A program made the position numbers and the translations under genes. DNA of 64,000 nucleotides. Source: Parasponia andersonii (taxonomy: Eukaryota > Streptophyta > Magnoliopsida > Rosales > Cannabaceae). The notes beneath the pieces are model-generated. The model did no database searches. It had not been told where the DNA came from and saw only the letters and a program-made list of their open reading frames with translations. Shown here piece after piece: positions 13,875 through 26,345 of the stretch. The DNA is taken from positions 1,377,602 through 1,441,601 of the forward strand of contig JXTB01000050.1 of assembly GCA_002914805.1 (NCBI GenBank), in the 5' to 3' direction. The first letter of the stretch is position 1; each line of letters begins with the position of its first letter.

Positions 13875-16572
13875 AGTTTTTGGTATTGTTGTCGGAGAGT
13901 TGGTATTTTGGATTGTTATTCATATCGGGAGTAAGTTACTTGACTTTAATTTAGGCATTTATTTTCATTTTTAATATTTATTTTTAAATGTTTGTTTTAC
14001 AAGGTACTTGGAGATGTTAGATCAACAAGTTCTCTTGTGGGTTACTCAACGAGACTCAAAGCCATTTAATTGTGCATGGTGGAGATACAAGTAGTTGCTC
14101 ACACTATACCCGAATCATGGTTTATCTTCGGAGTATCAAATACAAAACTTCCTCAACAACCTTCTGCTTGAAACAAGAATATGGGTAGAAAAAAGGAAAT
14201 GGTGTCACCTCTATCTACCAAGTATCTATTGATGAAGCTTATTGGTTATTGGACAATATGGCCGACTTTGACTATCAGAGTTAGAATTATCTACCAAGCC
14301 ACCTCGATTTGAGAGATAATTATAACATTTCGGCACTATAGTGTGATACTCCACATCACCAAGAGGAGCCTTCTCTCGACCTTGAATATCATTTTTCACA
14401 ATTTTCAGAGGAGACAAGACTTTGTTTTGAGGAGTGGGAGAGAATGGAGACCGTTCATAATTCACATCTTGAATCTCTTTATAACTCTTTTGAGGCCATG
14501 ACAAGGGCAGTTGTTATAATTGATGCATTTGTCATAAACAATAATGAAAGCCATTGTAAGAAGCCAAGTATAAGTGGGAAGACCTTGGGTTTGTTTGATG
14601 ATGAGAACTCAAGTGAGAAGAGAATCAAGAGTGGATCAAGGAAGAGGAATCACAAGATAACACTTGTGAATCTTTACTCTTTGAGATCCAAATCATCATA
14701 CTGTCACCATTCATCGAAGATTACACCTATGATGATCCTATGTGGCCAATACCTCCTCCACCACCATTAGCACTATTCATCCAAGCCCATCAAATATATG
14801 CACTGATGCTGAATAAAGTTGAGCATACAAGCCGATCACTTTCATATATCGCCAAGCTTAAGGGCGTTCAAAAACAAGACCCATTTGTTATGTTATATGA
14901 CACATACTATGGGCAGAAGCTGCTATTTGATGAGCTTCGCCAAATTATGCATGAATAAGACAAAAGATACAACTTGTGGAGCGGAGTCTCGCATCACCCA
15001 GTTAAAGTCACCTTACCCAAAGCACTACCCTTGCCAACCTTAATAGGAGGCAAGAATGTCTCGCCTCCCCATTACATGTTCTTTTACCTTATGCTTATAT
15101 TGAACATTTAAATTTTAAGAACATTGCCAATTTTGAGTTTATGAGTGAAAATACTTGTTGGATAATTATTTGTTGGGTGTGGCTTTGCTTGTATGTCGGT
15201 TGCCATGATTTTCTTTCCATAAATTTTGTACTTTTAAGTAATCATTTCATTTTTTTTTTTTTGGGCTTTTCTTTTGCTAGTTTGAATAAATTGTGAGTGT
15301 TTTGAGATGAAAAGACTTGATATTGATGATGAGTATATCCATTGAGTGTTCTCTCAGGTCTTTTGAAATATAGTTTATTGAGATTATCTGTGTACTTGAC
15401 TCACATTAATTAAACCTCATTCTTGATTCTATATATTTGAGCACGATAATCATGATCACTTGTCCCTATGAGCTTTTGGAGAATACTTGTATGCATTAGA
15501 TAGGTAATGACATCTCATGAAGTCTAGAACTTATTTGAGTGAAGCTTGAGACGAAATTCTATGTTAGGTGTTATTGGAGAAATGATTTAGGCTATCTTTG
15601 AACCGTTTGAGTCTTTCAAGCTAACCTTGATATATTATCATCCTAGTACATCTACTTTGAGCCTATTTGTATCCTTTTTTTTCTACCACATTTTTACCAA
15701 ACTAAAATAATGACCACCAATCTTTCTCCTTTAAGCATGTTGATTGTTTTAAAATGTTATTTTGTATTATGTTTGTGTTGGGAGGAAGGGTAGTGTTATG
15801 AAGTTAAAAAAAAAAAAGAAAAAAAAAGGAATAATTTGGTGAAATTTTTGTATCCTTACATTCTACTTTATTTTTTAACATTGAGGACAATATTGATTTT
15901 GAGTTTAGAGGAGAATTTTTTGATTTTCATCCTTCTGTCATATTTCATATCTTTTATTTCCCGAAAAAAAAAAAAGAAAAGCAAAAGAAAAAATTCAATA
16001 AGTGTTTGGTGGAATATTGATTGAAGAGAAATTTAGTTGAAAAAAATTATGACAGTACTATTTGGTATACCAAGGAATAGCTCTACAAAGGTCTTGGATT
16101 AATGTGCTTAAGGGTGATTTGGACCTCAATTTTTTTCTGAAATTACCTTACATTTGCCCAAGCTGACATTACAAGCTTAATGAAAGACTTCTTGATCTTT
16201 GATGACATACTAACATATATTAGTGGAGAGCAATATGAAAAATAGGCATATCGTAGTTTCAAATTGCATTATATAGAGATCTTTCAGTGTCTATCGAAAC
16301 ACACAAGCCTATCTAAAGTTCATTTTGTTAAGTGATATTGATTTTGTGCACATTTACACACTGAAATTCGCGAGTGGAGTTAAATAAGTGCTTAAAGTTG
16401 AAAATCTAGATAGTCTCAATGTTTATATTTCCTTTCAGCTTGGAATATTTTATGCCTTCGGAGATACTTGCATGGTTTTTGATTCAATATGAAACTCACA
16501 TTTTGTGTTTTATTTTATTTTTCTTGTTTTGTTTTGCTTGAGGACAAGCAAATATTCAATTTTGAGGGTATT
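13875..16572 (+). mobile_element. Non-coding internal region of LARD-like element A
   Basis: The internal region is about 2.7 kb. At 13881-13898 lies a primer-binding site (tggtattgttgtcggaga) matching the tRNA-Asp site used by Tat/Athila-like plant elements except for six positions, all C-to-T or G-to-A. Before the 3' LTR are the line cttgaggacaagcaaatatt and a short purine tract (gagggta). Open frames at 14444-14770 and 14740-14958 are short and carry no gag, protease, reverse transcriptase or integrase motif. Size, LTR length and lack of coding fit a large retrotransposon derivative (LARD) mobilised in trans. Confidence 0.65.
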
Positions 16573-18073
16573 TAATGAGTGATTAATTTGTTCACAATTC
16601 AAATATCATTCAGCTCAAATAATTGTAAGTTCTCAAGCTTTTATGTTGGATTGATATACTTTTTCTTTATTTTTGAAGTTCTTACGAATAAATAAGAATC
16701 AACAAATATTGATGATAAATATGGATATTTCAACCATTTAGGATGAAAGTGAGTCCGACACAAAAGCAATGCAATAAAAATCAGGCAAAACAAAGGTAAA
16801 ATGAAGAAATGGCGCCACTGGGAAGAAAAGCTGTCCTATTGAGTTCTAGAACTGAGAGCGCCGCAGCACTATAATAGTAGCACCGCAACACTGCTTGGAA
16901 ATCAGACTTCTAGAGGTTAGAGTACCGCAGCGCTTTCCAGGGAGTACCGCAGCACTACACAACATCTAGAAGCATGTGTTTAGCGAGTTTTTAAAGCTAA
17001 TCTAAACCTTTGATGCCATCTGATCGAATAGTTGATATTCCACCTGGCTTAGGTCACTTGGGAACCCTATAAATACATCTTTAAGCCTTTATTTCAAAGG
17101 ATAGAGAGTTGGGAAGGAAGCACACACTTGAGAGCACAAAAATAATAGAAAAAAGAGAGCTTTGGAGCAAAAATCTTAGAAAGGATGCTAGAGAGAATGG
17201 CTTGAAGAGATTGAAACTTGAATTTTTACCTCCACAAATGAGTTTTCTCTTCCTTTTTCTCACCCTAATTTCATTTGAATTTGGTATTATGCTTGATTAT
17301 TGAATATATTTAGATAAATGAAATTCTTGTTGAAATTAGTATTAGATTCTCCTATATTGAACTAATTATTATATGCTTAGGGAATGATATAGCTTATACT
17401 TTAATTCTACGTCTTGATTTTCCATATGTTATTTGATGTTATTCTTAAATTTATTTATACTATTTCATGCTTAATGTTTCTCAACTAATTAGCTACTAGT
17501 TGGATAACCTGGTTTCTAAAATTTGGCACTTGAGAAAGGGAATTTTAGAAACAATCATAGGATAGTATAACCTAGGACTTGTAGAGTTTGAGAGAACCTA
17601 GAGTTTCTTTAAAGCCATGATCAAAGTACTGTTGAACATAATGAATTCTTAAATTCTAAGTTTAAAATAGAAATATTAGAATTGGAATTTAAGAATAATT
17701 TCACTCGAGACTCGAGAGAAAGGATAGAAATATCTTTAGGTTCTTCACTTATAAACTAGGAATATTTGATTAGAATGCAATTGGTGATTAAAAGACATAG
17801 TTGATAGTTAGGTGAATTCAATCTCCGAGTACATTTGTGCATTGAGTCACCATATTTTATTTTTGTATTTATATTTATATTTGTATTTATTTAAGTTATA
17901 AATTTATTTAGTTTGGTTGCCTAGATAAAGTTAAGTTATGATAATTCCGCTAATTAACGATAATTTAACGGCCAACTCCTCGTGGGATTGACAACTCTAT
18001 ACTTATCACTTTATTACTTGTTTACGACCCATACACTTGCAGTTATTTTATCTATATACATTTTAGTGTAACA
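16573..18073 (+). repeat. 3' LTR of LARD-like element A
   Basis: 1.50 kb, colinear with the LTR at 12375-13874, same start (TAATGAGTG) and end (GTAACA), with many point differences, so the insertion is not recent. It is followed by eight bases (agtttttg) that also follow the 5' LTR as the start of the internal region, and then directly by an inverted LTR fragment. Confidence 0.75.
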
Positions 18074-18077
18074 AGTT

Positions 18078-18184
18078 TTTGCAAAAATAAATCAAAAACA
18101 CAACAAACTGAAAAAAATATTTGAGAACTTTCAATTATTTGAGTCGAATGATACTTGATTTGTGAGTGAATTAATCACTCATCA
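18078..18184 (-). repeat. Truncated 3' LTR of inverted LARD-like element B
   Basis: Read on the minus strand, 18184 to 18078 matches the first about 107 bases of the LTR family (TGATGAGTGATTAATTC, then the segment through tttatttttg). It is cut off where it meets the end of element A. Upstream on the minus strand comes the family's internal 3' end (gaggacaagtaaatatt, aggggtattt). Confidence 0.65.
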
Positions 18185-18954
18185 AATACCCCTAAACTCA
18201 AATATTTACTTGTCCTCAAGCAAAAAAAAACAAGAAAAAGAATAGCAAAACACAAATTAAGTACTAAAGACATAAACGACAAAGTGTGAGTTTCGTATCA
18301 AATCAAAAAACGTGCAAGTATCTCTGAAGCCATAAAATATTCTAAGCTTAAAGAAAATACAAATATTAAGATTATCTAGATTTTTAACTTCAAGCATTAA
18401 TTTAACCCTACTCAGGACTCTCAATGTGTAAGTAAGTGTATACAAAATCAATATCACTTAATGAACTTTAGATCGACTTGTGTTTTGATACGCAATGAAA
18501 GATCTATATATGATGCAATTAGGAACTACCATATGCCCATTTTTCATGTCGCTCTCCACTAGTATGTGTTAGTATATCATCAAAGGTCAAAGGGTTTTTT
18601 ATTAAGCCTGTAATATTGCTTGGGTAAAGGTAAGATAATTTTAGAAAAAATTGAGATTCAAATCATCCTTAAGCACATTAATCTAGGACCTTTGTAGAGT
18701 TATTCCTTGGTACACCAAATAGCTCTCCCACACTTTTTTTCAAATAAATTTCTCTTCTATCAACACTCCACTGAACACTTTTATAATATTTTTTTGACAC
18801 AAAAAATAAGAAATAAGATAAAAGGATGAAAATCAAAAAACTCTCTCTAAAACTCAAAATAAAATTGTCCTCAATATTGAAAAACAATATAGAGGGTAAT
18901 GATACAAATTTTCACCATATTAATACCTTCTCTCTTTTTTTTTTTTTTTTCTTC

Positions 18955-18995
<41 letters not shown>

Positions 18996-19366
18996 TCATA
19001 ACACCACCCTTCCTCCTAATATGCACATAACATAAAATAACTCTTTAAAACAATCAACATGCTTAAGGATAAGATTGGTGGTCATTATTTTAGTTTGGCA
19101 AAAATGTGGTAGAAAAAGAATGATACAAATAGGCTCAAAGTGGATGTACTGGGATGATAATGTATCAAGGTTAGCTTGAAAGACTCAAACGCTTCAAAGA
19201 TAACCTAAATCATTTCTCCAATAACACCTAACATAGAATTTCGTCTCAAACTTCACTCAAATAAGTTCTAGACTTTATGAGATGTCAATAACTATCTAAT
19301 GCATACAAGTGTTCTCTAAAAGTTCAAAAGAGGAAAATCAAGAATGAGGTTCAAGCACACGGATAA
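18185..19366 (-). mobile_element. 3' internal region of inverted LARD-like element B
   Basis: Minus-strand sequence colinear with 15330-16572 of element A, including the cttgaggacaag line before the LTR and the homopolymer tract (T/CTT at about 18930-18992, matching the A-rich tract at about 15805-15830 of A). Interrupted at 19367 by a gypsy LTR fragment; the remaining 5' internal half and primer-binding site of B are missing. No coding sequence. Confidence 0.65.
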
Positions 19367-20787
19367 TGTCACAACCAAAAACCCAAAGCCGTGAATTTTA
19401 GTAATTTCAAGTGAAAATATAATAAAATGTAAATTTTTACAGAAATTAAGAGAAATCGGGCATTAGATAATTTCTTTTTGATCCTCAAATCATTATAAAT
19501 TCCTTATTCATTAAAATACTTATTAGTTTTAATTTTATAAGAGAATTACTCATCAAAGTTTAAGAAGATTTTCAACTATCTCTTTTAGAACTTGTTAAGA
19601 AATCATAAACTTTGATTTTGATTAATTAAGTTTAACTTAAATATTTAGTTTAATATCTAAAATGTATTATACAAAATCACTTATTGTTTTAAATACTCAA
19701 TTTATCAACAAAATCATCCTCATGTATCCACTCACTAATTCTGGCTATATAGCTGAATAAGGAAAGAAGGATAACAAAGTACGACCACCCACCAGGGGTT
19801 TAGAATAGAACTATCTATACAAGCTATGTAGGTCATCTGACCATAGGGATTACAACTCTAATTAGACATATACCTGAAAGTGGGAGAAATAGATAGGGTG
19901 AACATTCACATATTCAGTAGAAATTCAATTACCTTTTTGAATGAGTGCAACTTTACCAAACCTGCATAGTTAATACTTTTCCAAAACCTATTTATATACT
20001 AAGTTTGTAAAACAATTGATACCCAGAATAATCTCATATTCAAAACTAAAACTAAATCCACATAATTATACATATCACAAATCATCTCATCCCATGAACT
20101 CACATCCTCTCATCACAAACCAAAGTAAATTGTACTACGTGTACTAAGTACTCTCTTCCATATACCTATCCCAGAAAATTAGAGGGACATCTATACGTCT
20201 AAGTCTACTAAACTGGAGGAGCAATTGAATACCTAGACCTATTGAATTGGAGTAATTAGAAAAACCCCCGCATGGGTTTACGGGCTCTCACCGAAGGCGG
20301 GTGTACTAGTCCACCTACTATAATACTACGATGCCTAAGATGTATCTCATGTGTGATCCTATGGTATGTACAACATGTAACAAGATACATATAATAACCA
20401 TGCAAACATAATCAAACAATGTTTTAAAACTCCGCCTGATATTATTCTGGAATTTACTATACACTGGATAGGAAATCCTCTAAATCACCCAAAGATCACA
20501 ATTTTATAAATATGTATAGAGTCACATAGTCCAAGATTTTCCGATAGTTCAATAAAATATTATTAAATTCATGATTTTTCACAAAAAGTCATAATGCAAA
20601 TTTTAAATTAAATCATGTACCAAACTAGGTAATTGAACACCTACCTCGATATGGTAGCAATACCAAGCTAACAATACTTGAAGAAACTCTCGTTAGTCAC
20701 TCGTGTTCGAAGGACAGTTTCCGGAGATCCTGGTAAGTCCACTTGAAAAAGTGACTTTTCCACTGGAGTCTCCAATGGAAAAACAAA
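19367..20787 (-). repeat. Inverted gypsy-type LTR fragment nested in element B
   Basis: On the minus strand this ends TTGGTTGTGACA and is colinear over several hundred bases with the 3' part of the LTR at 4850-6725 (shared blocks near cctttttgaatg and ggtataatttta-type segments, 19650-20050). Its 5' end is not recognisable and it lacks a matching right target duplication, so it is a fragment produced by deletion together with part of element B. Confidence 0.5.
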
Positions 20788-20807
20788 GGACACAAAAATA
20801 AAAGGGC

Positions 20808-21039
20808 ACTAATCTAGTAGGTATTTTTTTCTTTTTACCAATGCATAGGTATTAATTTGGCCAATGAAAAATTATCATGCATATTTTTTTATAATAAAAA
20901 ATAATATAGAGAAATAGCATTAATGATGCATGTCTTTTCATGCACCTTATTATAGCCGTTAAATTACCATTAGATGATGATCCAACGGTTAAAAAAAATA
21001 CTTACACATAGGTAAAAAAAAATTCATACTGGATTGGCA
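20808..21039. mobile_element. MITE, copy inside element B LTR
   Basis: About 232 bp with inverted ends GGGCACTAATCTAGTAGG and (right, reversed) TTGCCAATCCAGTATG, and the internal block catgcaccttattatagcc shared with copies at 57933-58175, 58670-58856 and about 48905-49115. Flanks read (a)caaaaataaaa on the left and (at)caaaataaaa on the right, a likely target duplication of about 9-10 bp in the LTR of element B. Such a length favours a Mutator-type MITE, but superfamily is not settled. Confidence 0.6.
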
Positions 21040-22306
21040 ATCAAAATAAAATATGGAGACTCAATTCACAAATGTACTAATGGATTGAATTCACCTAACT
21101 ATCAACTATGTCTTTTGATCACCAATTGCATTCTAATCAATTATTCCTAGTTTATAAATCAAGAACCCAAAAATATTTCTACTCCTTCTCTCGAGTGCGA
21201 GTGAAAGTATTCTTAAATCCCAGTTCCAATATCTCTATTCCGAACCTAGAATTTAATATATCATTATATTCAATGGTTCTTTGATCATGGCTTCAAAGAA
21301 CCTATAGGTTCTCTTAAACTCTACAAGTCCTAGGATATACTATCCTATGGTTGTTTCTGAAATTTCCTTTCTTAAGTAGCAAATTCTAGAAACCAAATCA
21401 TCTAACTAGTACCTAATTAGTTGAGAAGCATTAAGTATGAAATAGTAAAAATAAATTCAAGAACAACATTAAAGAACATATTGGAAATCAAAACATAGAA
21501 TCAAAGTATAAGCTACATCATTCCCTAAGCATATAACAATTAATTCAACATAGGAGAATTCAACACTAATCTGAACAAGAATTCGAGCATATAATTAAGC
21601 ATAATAAAAAATTCAAATGAAATTAGGGTGAGAAAGAGGAAGAAAAAATTTATTTGTGGAGGTAGAACTTCAAGCTTCAATTTCTTCAAGCCATTCTCTC
21701 AGGCATTCTCTCCAAGATTTTTGCTCCAAAAGCTCTTCTTTCTCTAGGATTATGTTTCCTATCCAACTCTCTACACTTTAAAATAGAGGCTTAAGGATGC
21801 ATTTAAGTGGCTCTAAGATAACCTAGGTTAGATGAAATGTCAACCATTTGATCAGATGGCATCAATGATCCAGATTGGCTCTAAAAACTCACTAAAAACA
21901 TGCTTTCTAGACATTATGTAGTGCTACAGTGCTCTTTAGTAAGCGCTGTGGCATTCTAGCCCCTGGAAGTCTGATTTCCAGGCAGCGCCGTGGCACTGCT
22001 ATTGCAGTGTCGTGGCACTCTCGGCTCTGAAACTCAGCACGATAACTTTTTTTTTTCTGAGGGCGTCATTTCTTCGTTTTAGTTCTGTTTTGCTTTATTT
22101 TAATTGCATTGCATTCGTATCGGACTCAAATTTTATCTTAAATGGATGAAATATCTATATTTATCACCAATATTTCTTGATTCTCACTTATTTATAAGAA
22201 CTTCAAAAACAAAGCAAAAGTATATCAAACCAACATAAAAGCTTGAGAATTTACAATTATTTGAGCTGAATGATATTTAATTTATGAATGAATTAATCAC
22301 TCATCA
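21040..22306 (-). repeat. 5' LTR of inverted LARD-like element B (3'-truncated)
   Basis: Read on the minus strand, 22306 starts TGATGAGTGATTAATTCATTC and stays colinear with the LTRs of element A to their block ctccatattttattttt (about 13652 in A). The last about 200 bases are lost beyond the MITE. Its outer edge is followed by GTCCA at 22307. Confidence 0.7.
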
Positions 22307-22311
22307 GTCCA
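22307..22311 (+). repeat. Right copy of 5-bp target duplication GTCCA
   Basis: Matches GTCCA at 12370-12374. The sequence that follows resumes the Mutator-like element, with its GTCACA-type palindromes. Confidence 0.5.
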
Positions 22312-22432
22312 TTGATTACGATTATACATTATTATCGATATTCACCTATAACTATCCTAAAATATGTGACCCTAAATCACAAAATGTCTTATAGGTCACA
22401 TACACTAATCACATATTTGAAGACAATACTAG

Positions 22433-25400
22433 TCATACATTCATTCTAGAATGGGTTCCTCCTCCGTAATTACGTGTATATAAGGGGATTGGATTCTTGA
22501 AAGTCTGTCTATTGTGCCCACCTTGACCGCATTGTGAGCATTTTTGCATAGGATCCTCTTTACCATTTGAGGGGATCCTTCTCTTCTTTGGGTGACTAGC
22601 TAATCTTGCTCGCACAAGTAGTGGTTTCACTACATGGTTTTTTATCTCTTCTGGGATTGTCCAACCAGAAAAGTCACCAATAAGGTAGACAACTCCAGCA
22701 TAAGTGGATAGCAGCTTCTCCATTTTGTAGTAGAGAGATATATAATTACAAACAAAAAAGGCTCGAAATGCACAAGCTTACCACTGCTTGTGCACATACA
22801 AATTGGTCGGCCTGAAATTCCCTACATGTGCAAGTTTGGTTCTCAAGATCAACAACATATGACCTACATTCTCTATCCATAACCTCGAACTCAAAAGCAC
22901 TTGATAGATTCACCTAAAATATGAACAATGGTACAACTCATGCAAACTATCAGTAATCATACAACACACTATAACAAATTAAATGACAATAAAGCATTCA
23001 GATTTTACGTATATTGCTAGTCACAAAATTTATGACGAGAAGTTATTGAATGATAATATGGTATACATATTATGTATATTGCCAACCACAAAATTTGTGA
23101 TGCAAAGTCACAGAAAATAATAAAAACAACACACTGTCACAAATTGAATGATAGTGTGTCATAAATATAATGTATATTGCCAATTAGTCATAAAATTTAT
23201 GACGAGAAGTCACAAGAAATAATAAAAACAATACATTGTCACAATTTGAGTAAAATGTGGTATAAATATAATGTATATTACCAGCCACCAAAATTTATGA
23301 CGAAAAGTCACAGAAAATAATAAAAACAAAATAAAGATCATGAGTCACCGAGTGTACTTACAATCATTCCAGTTGAGGCAGCATAAATCTCCAATAAACG
23401 ATTTTCTTGATTTGTAGCTAGTATTATGAACATCCCAACACCAACAAATTGCCAATTATAGAACCATTGTTACATCCTTTCTCTCAAAAACTCAAGTAAC
23501 TTCCTAACCAGAAATTCCTGAGGTTTGACGTCCACCACATTGAACAATTCAGCATTGTTGGATGTTATGATATAGTACCTCCTAGAATTAAAAGGCAACG
23601 TGCCCACTTTTCATTTCCCACCTCATTGGATGCAAGATACTCACGAATGCCAGGATCCTCAAGGTCAAGGAAATTCATGTAATTCTCCTATCTCTGACAG
23701 TATATGCCTTGGAAACCTTCACAAACTTCCACTTTACGGCTTTTGACATACTTTTAAATTTGTTCCTTACATTATTCAACAGATGATGCATGCAAAAGCC
23801 ATGATAAGCATTAGGATACATTTCACCAATCGTATATGCAGTGCTATCAGCTCTATTAGATATTATTACGAGATCATCTTGGTCACCAATTGCTTCCTTC
23901 AACTTTGTCAAGAATCACACCCATGTAGTATTATTCTTAGAGTCACCAATTCCAAATACCAAAGGAATACTTGTTCATTTGCATCCATTTCACATGCAGT
24001 GAACAATGTCCTATAATAATAAGACTTCAAGAAAGATCTATCAACTATTATCACAGGTCTACAGTGTGGCCATCCTTGAATAAAAGTTGACATTGACATG
24101 AAAAAGTACTTGAAGTGCTCTACCATACCTTCTTCTTTGTCTTCTATCTCTTCTATCTCAAGAGCAATAATTAAGCTAAGATTACTGGTTTCTAATATAT
24201 AGGCAAAATAAGGCAATAAAGCATAAGACTTTGTATCTGACTTTAATAAAATCTCCAATACTTTTTCTTTTGCCCTCCATGCTTTTTTGTAACCTATATT
24301 GATGCCATACTCCCTCTTCATTTCATCTATAATGTCATTAGTCCCGAAAGGGTTTCTAGCTGAGTTCGAATAATGGTACTTGACTATGTCACTAATTATG
24401 TAACTAGTTGCTTGTCAATACTCTCCTTGCCTACTATCAATATAGAAAGTATGCACAAAATTGTACATGCATTAAATTATAAGGTGTAAGTTGCTTATAG
24501 AAAGTGACAACACATCTATCATATAGTTTGTACCGACTAGTCACAACATTTGTGATTGTCTGTCACTCATTATAAATATACAATTCATTTGAATATAGAT
24601 TCACTAAAATAACTTCTTATTTGGAATATAGCGGTCTGTTTAATCTGAGTCGCACGTACGGACCATTTGCAATTATCATCAAAATACACAACGTGTAAAA
24701 CATTTTTTGTTAAAGCTCTAACTTTGAATTGGAAGTGATTACTAATTGCAAACCTATGTAGATGCTTCTATAGTGCCTTGTTATTGACATACATTGTATG
24801 CATTCTTATCACAATCAATGATAAAGATGAAATCACATCTAACAGTTCAGAGGGGATGGCATTGCCTGAACTCATAAGACCTTCTGTATTCTTAGAAGGA
24901 ACACCTCTGTTGATTGAGGAAGTTCTAGTTTCGCTCCTATATTGAGATCAGCTATGAACCACAGATCTAGTACCATTGCTTGGTGCAGCATTACTTCATG
25001 CATCGTTGCTTGGGAAACCATTGCTTGGTGTACCATTGGTTGTTCCATTAACTTCTTCTACTTCAGGGGGTGTTTGAAATTAGGACTATTCTTCTAATCC
25101 ATCGCCATCACGCTCGGCAGCAAAAGAAATATGTGGCTCATCTCGGGTTTGAATCGGTTGACGAGAAGGCTAACTTTGACTGGGTGGCATAAATATACTT
25201 TGCATTGTCATTGATTCGTCAATTATATCTATACAAAGTGGAAACTTGGTCTTTTCAACTTTGTTCCTTTCTAGCTCTATGTAAACTTTAACGGAACGAT
25301 CATTAATAATCTTCATAGGACAAAATCTCACATCAATAATATATTTCATCTCTATCGTATGGTGTTCAAGCCACAACTCTAGAGCCTCAAACACAATTTC

Positions 25401-25520
25401 TAACAAACCAACATACATTGCTCCATTAGGAACTAAAATACCAGTAGTCTCCATTCCCTGATAAATATTATTGTTGTCCCACCTATTATTATAATCGAGG
25501 AAAATAATAACATTGCTCAT
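22433..25520 (-). pseudogene. MuDR/MULE-type transposase (decayed)
   Basis: Pieces follow the family order on the minus strand. 25520-25170 is the N-terminal region (MSNVIIFLDYNNRW, then WLEHHTIEMKYIIDVRFC). 24321-23908 holds the start of the DDE domain, GWPHCRPVIIVDRSFLKSYY, where the family has VDGTFLK. After a frameshift, 23911-23675 gives LVIISNRAD and YPNAYHGFCMHHLLNNVRNK; the second catalytic Asp (family ISDR) is Asn, codon 23855-23857. 22890-22790 encodes a SWIM zinc finger, CRSYVVDLENQTCTCREF then VCAQA, with the last His changed to Gln. 22723-22433 is the C-terminal CCHC knuckle, CSQCGQGGHNRQTF, with Phe in place of the final Cys. Several frameshifts and stops break the frame. The enzyme is inactive as encoded. 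Confidence 0.75.
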
Positions 25521-26345
25521 ATCTGCAAAAAAAAAAAAAACAACAACAACAACGACAACATTAGTTTATAATTAAAAGAAACTATGACAATCAATCACAA
25601 AATTGTGACAACCAGTCACAAAATTAGTTTAGAATTTTGATTACTCAAAAAATTTTGACTATGTCTCTCACACTTGTAACAACCGGTCATAAAATACTGA
25701 CAAACAGTCACACAGATACTAATATTGTCACAGATATATTTTTTTATGCATCATGATCAAATATACATCTGTAACTAGTAATATACATTCATGATACAAA
25801 CTCTTACTTTTACTTTTAATACATGTCAAAAATTTCAAGCAAATTTGTTATGATCTTATGACCTTAGTCACTAGATCCTAATTTGTGACCTTATATAACC
25901 ACTACTCACTTAGTTTTAACACCAAATAAGAATAGACTTATAGAAGAAAATGGACCTGAACCAGAAAGAGATATGGCTAGAGAAGCTTCTAGCTGAACCC
26001 AAAGATACAGCTGGGAGGAGAAGCTTCAAGTTGAACTAGAGAGAGAGAGAGATGCATGCAGAAGAGAGAGAAATGGGCAGATCTAAGTAGGGGAGAAGAG
26101 AGATGACCGAATTTGATTTTGACAGAAAAGGTAGTACATTTTAGGAGGGAAATAATGGAAAAAGAGGGAGAAAATAGAGAGAAGGTAGAAAAATTGGACA
26201 ATTTTTAAGTAAAATATTGATATGTGTCGTAAGGTTAAATTAGAACACTATTTTCTCTCTCCAAAATACAATTACAAAAGTCATCTTTTAAAACTAAAAA
26301 AGTCAACTTCAAAAAGATAACTAAAAAAGTCATTAATTAGAAGTA

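Larger units (their letters stand above)
6726..26345. mobile_element. Decayed Mutator-like element carrying Ulp1 and MuDR genes, split by nested insertions
   Basis: Two arms, 6726-12369 and 22312-26345, share an unusual feature: repeated short palindromes of the form GTCACA-n-TGTGAC scattered through them. They carry respectively an Ulp1/DUF1985-type protease gene and a MuDR-type transposase gene in convergent orientation. They are separated by the 9.9 kb retroelement block at 12375-22306, flanked by GTCCA on both sides. Without that block the element would be about 9.7 kb. Ulp1-containing Mutator-like elements are known in plants. I could not define terminal inverted repeats: the left end abuts the gypsy LTR at 6725 and may be truncated, and the right end near 26345 is set only by the loss of element-like sequence. 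Treat outer limits as approximate. Confidence 0.5.

Noticed and set aside
6726..26345. CRISPR-like array from the GTCACA palindromes
   Set aside because: The words are short, irregularly spaced and diverged, and the host is a plant nuclear genome.
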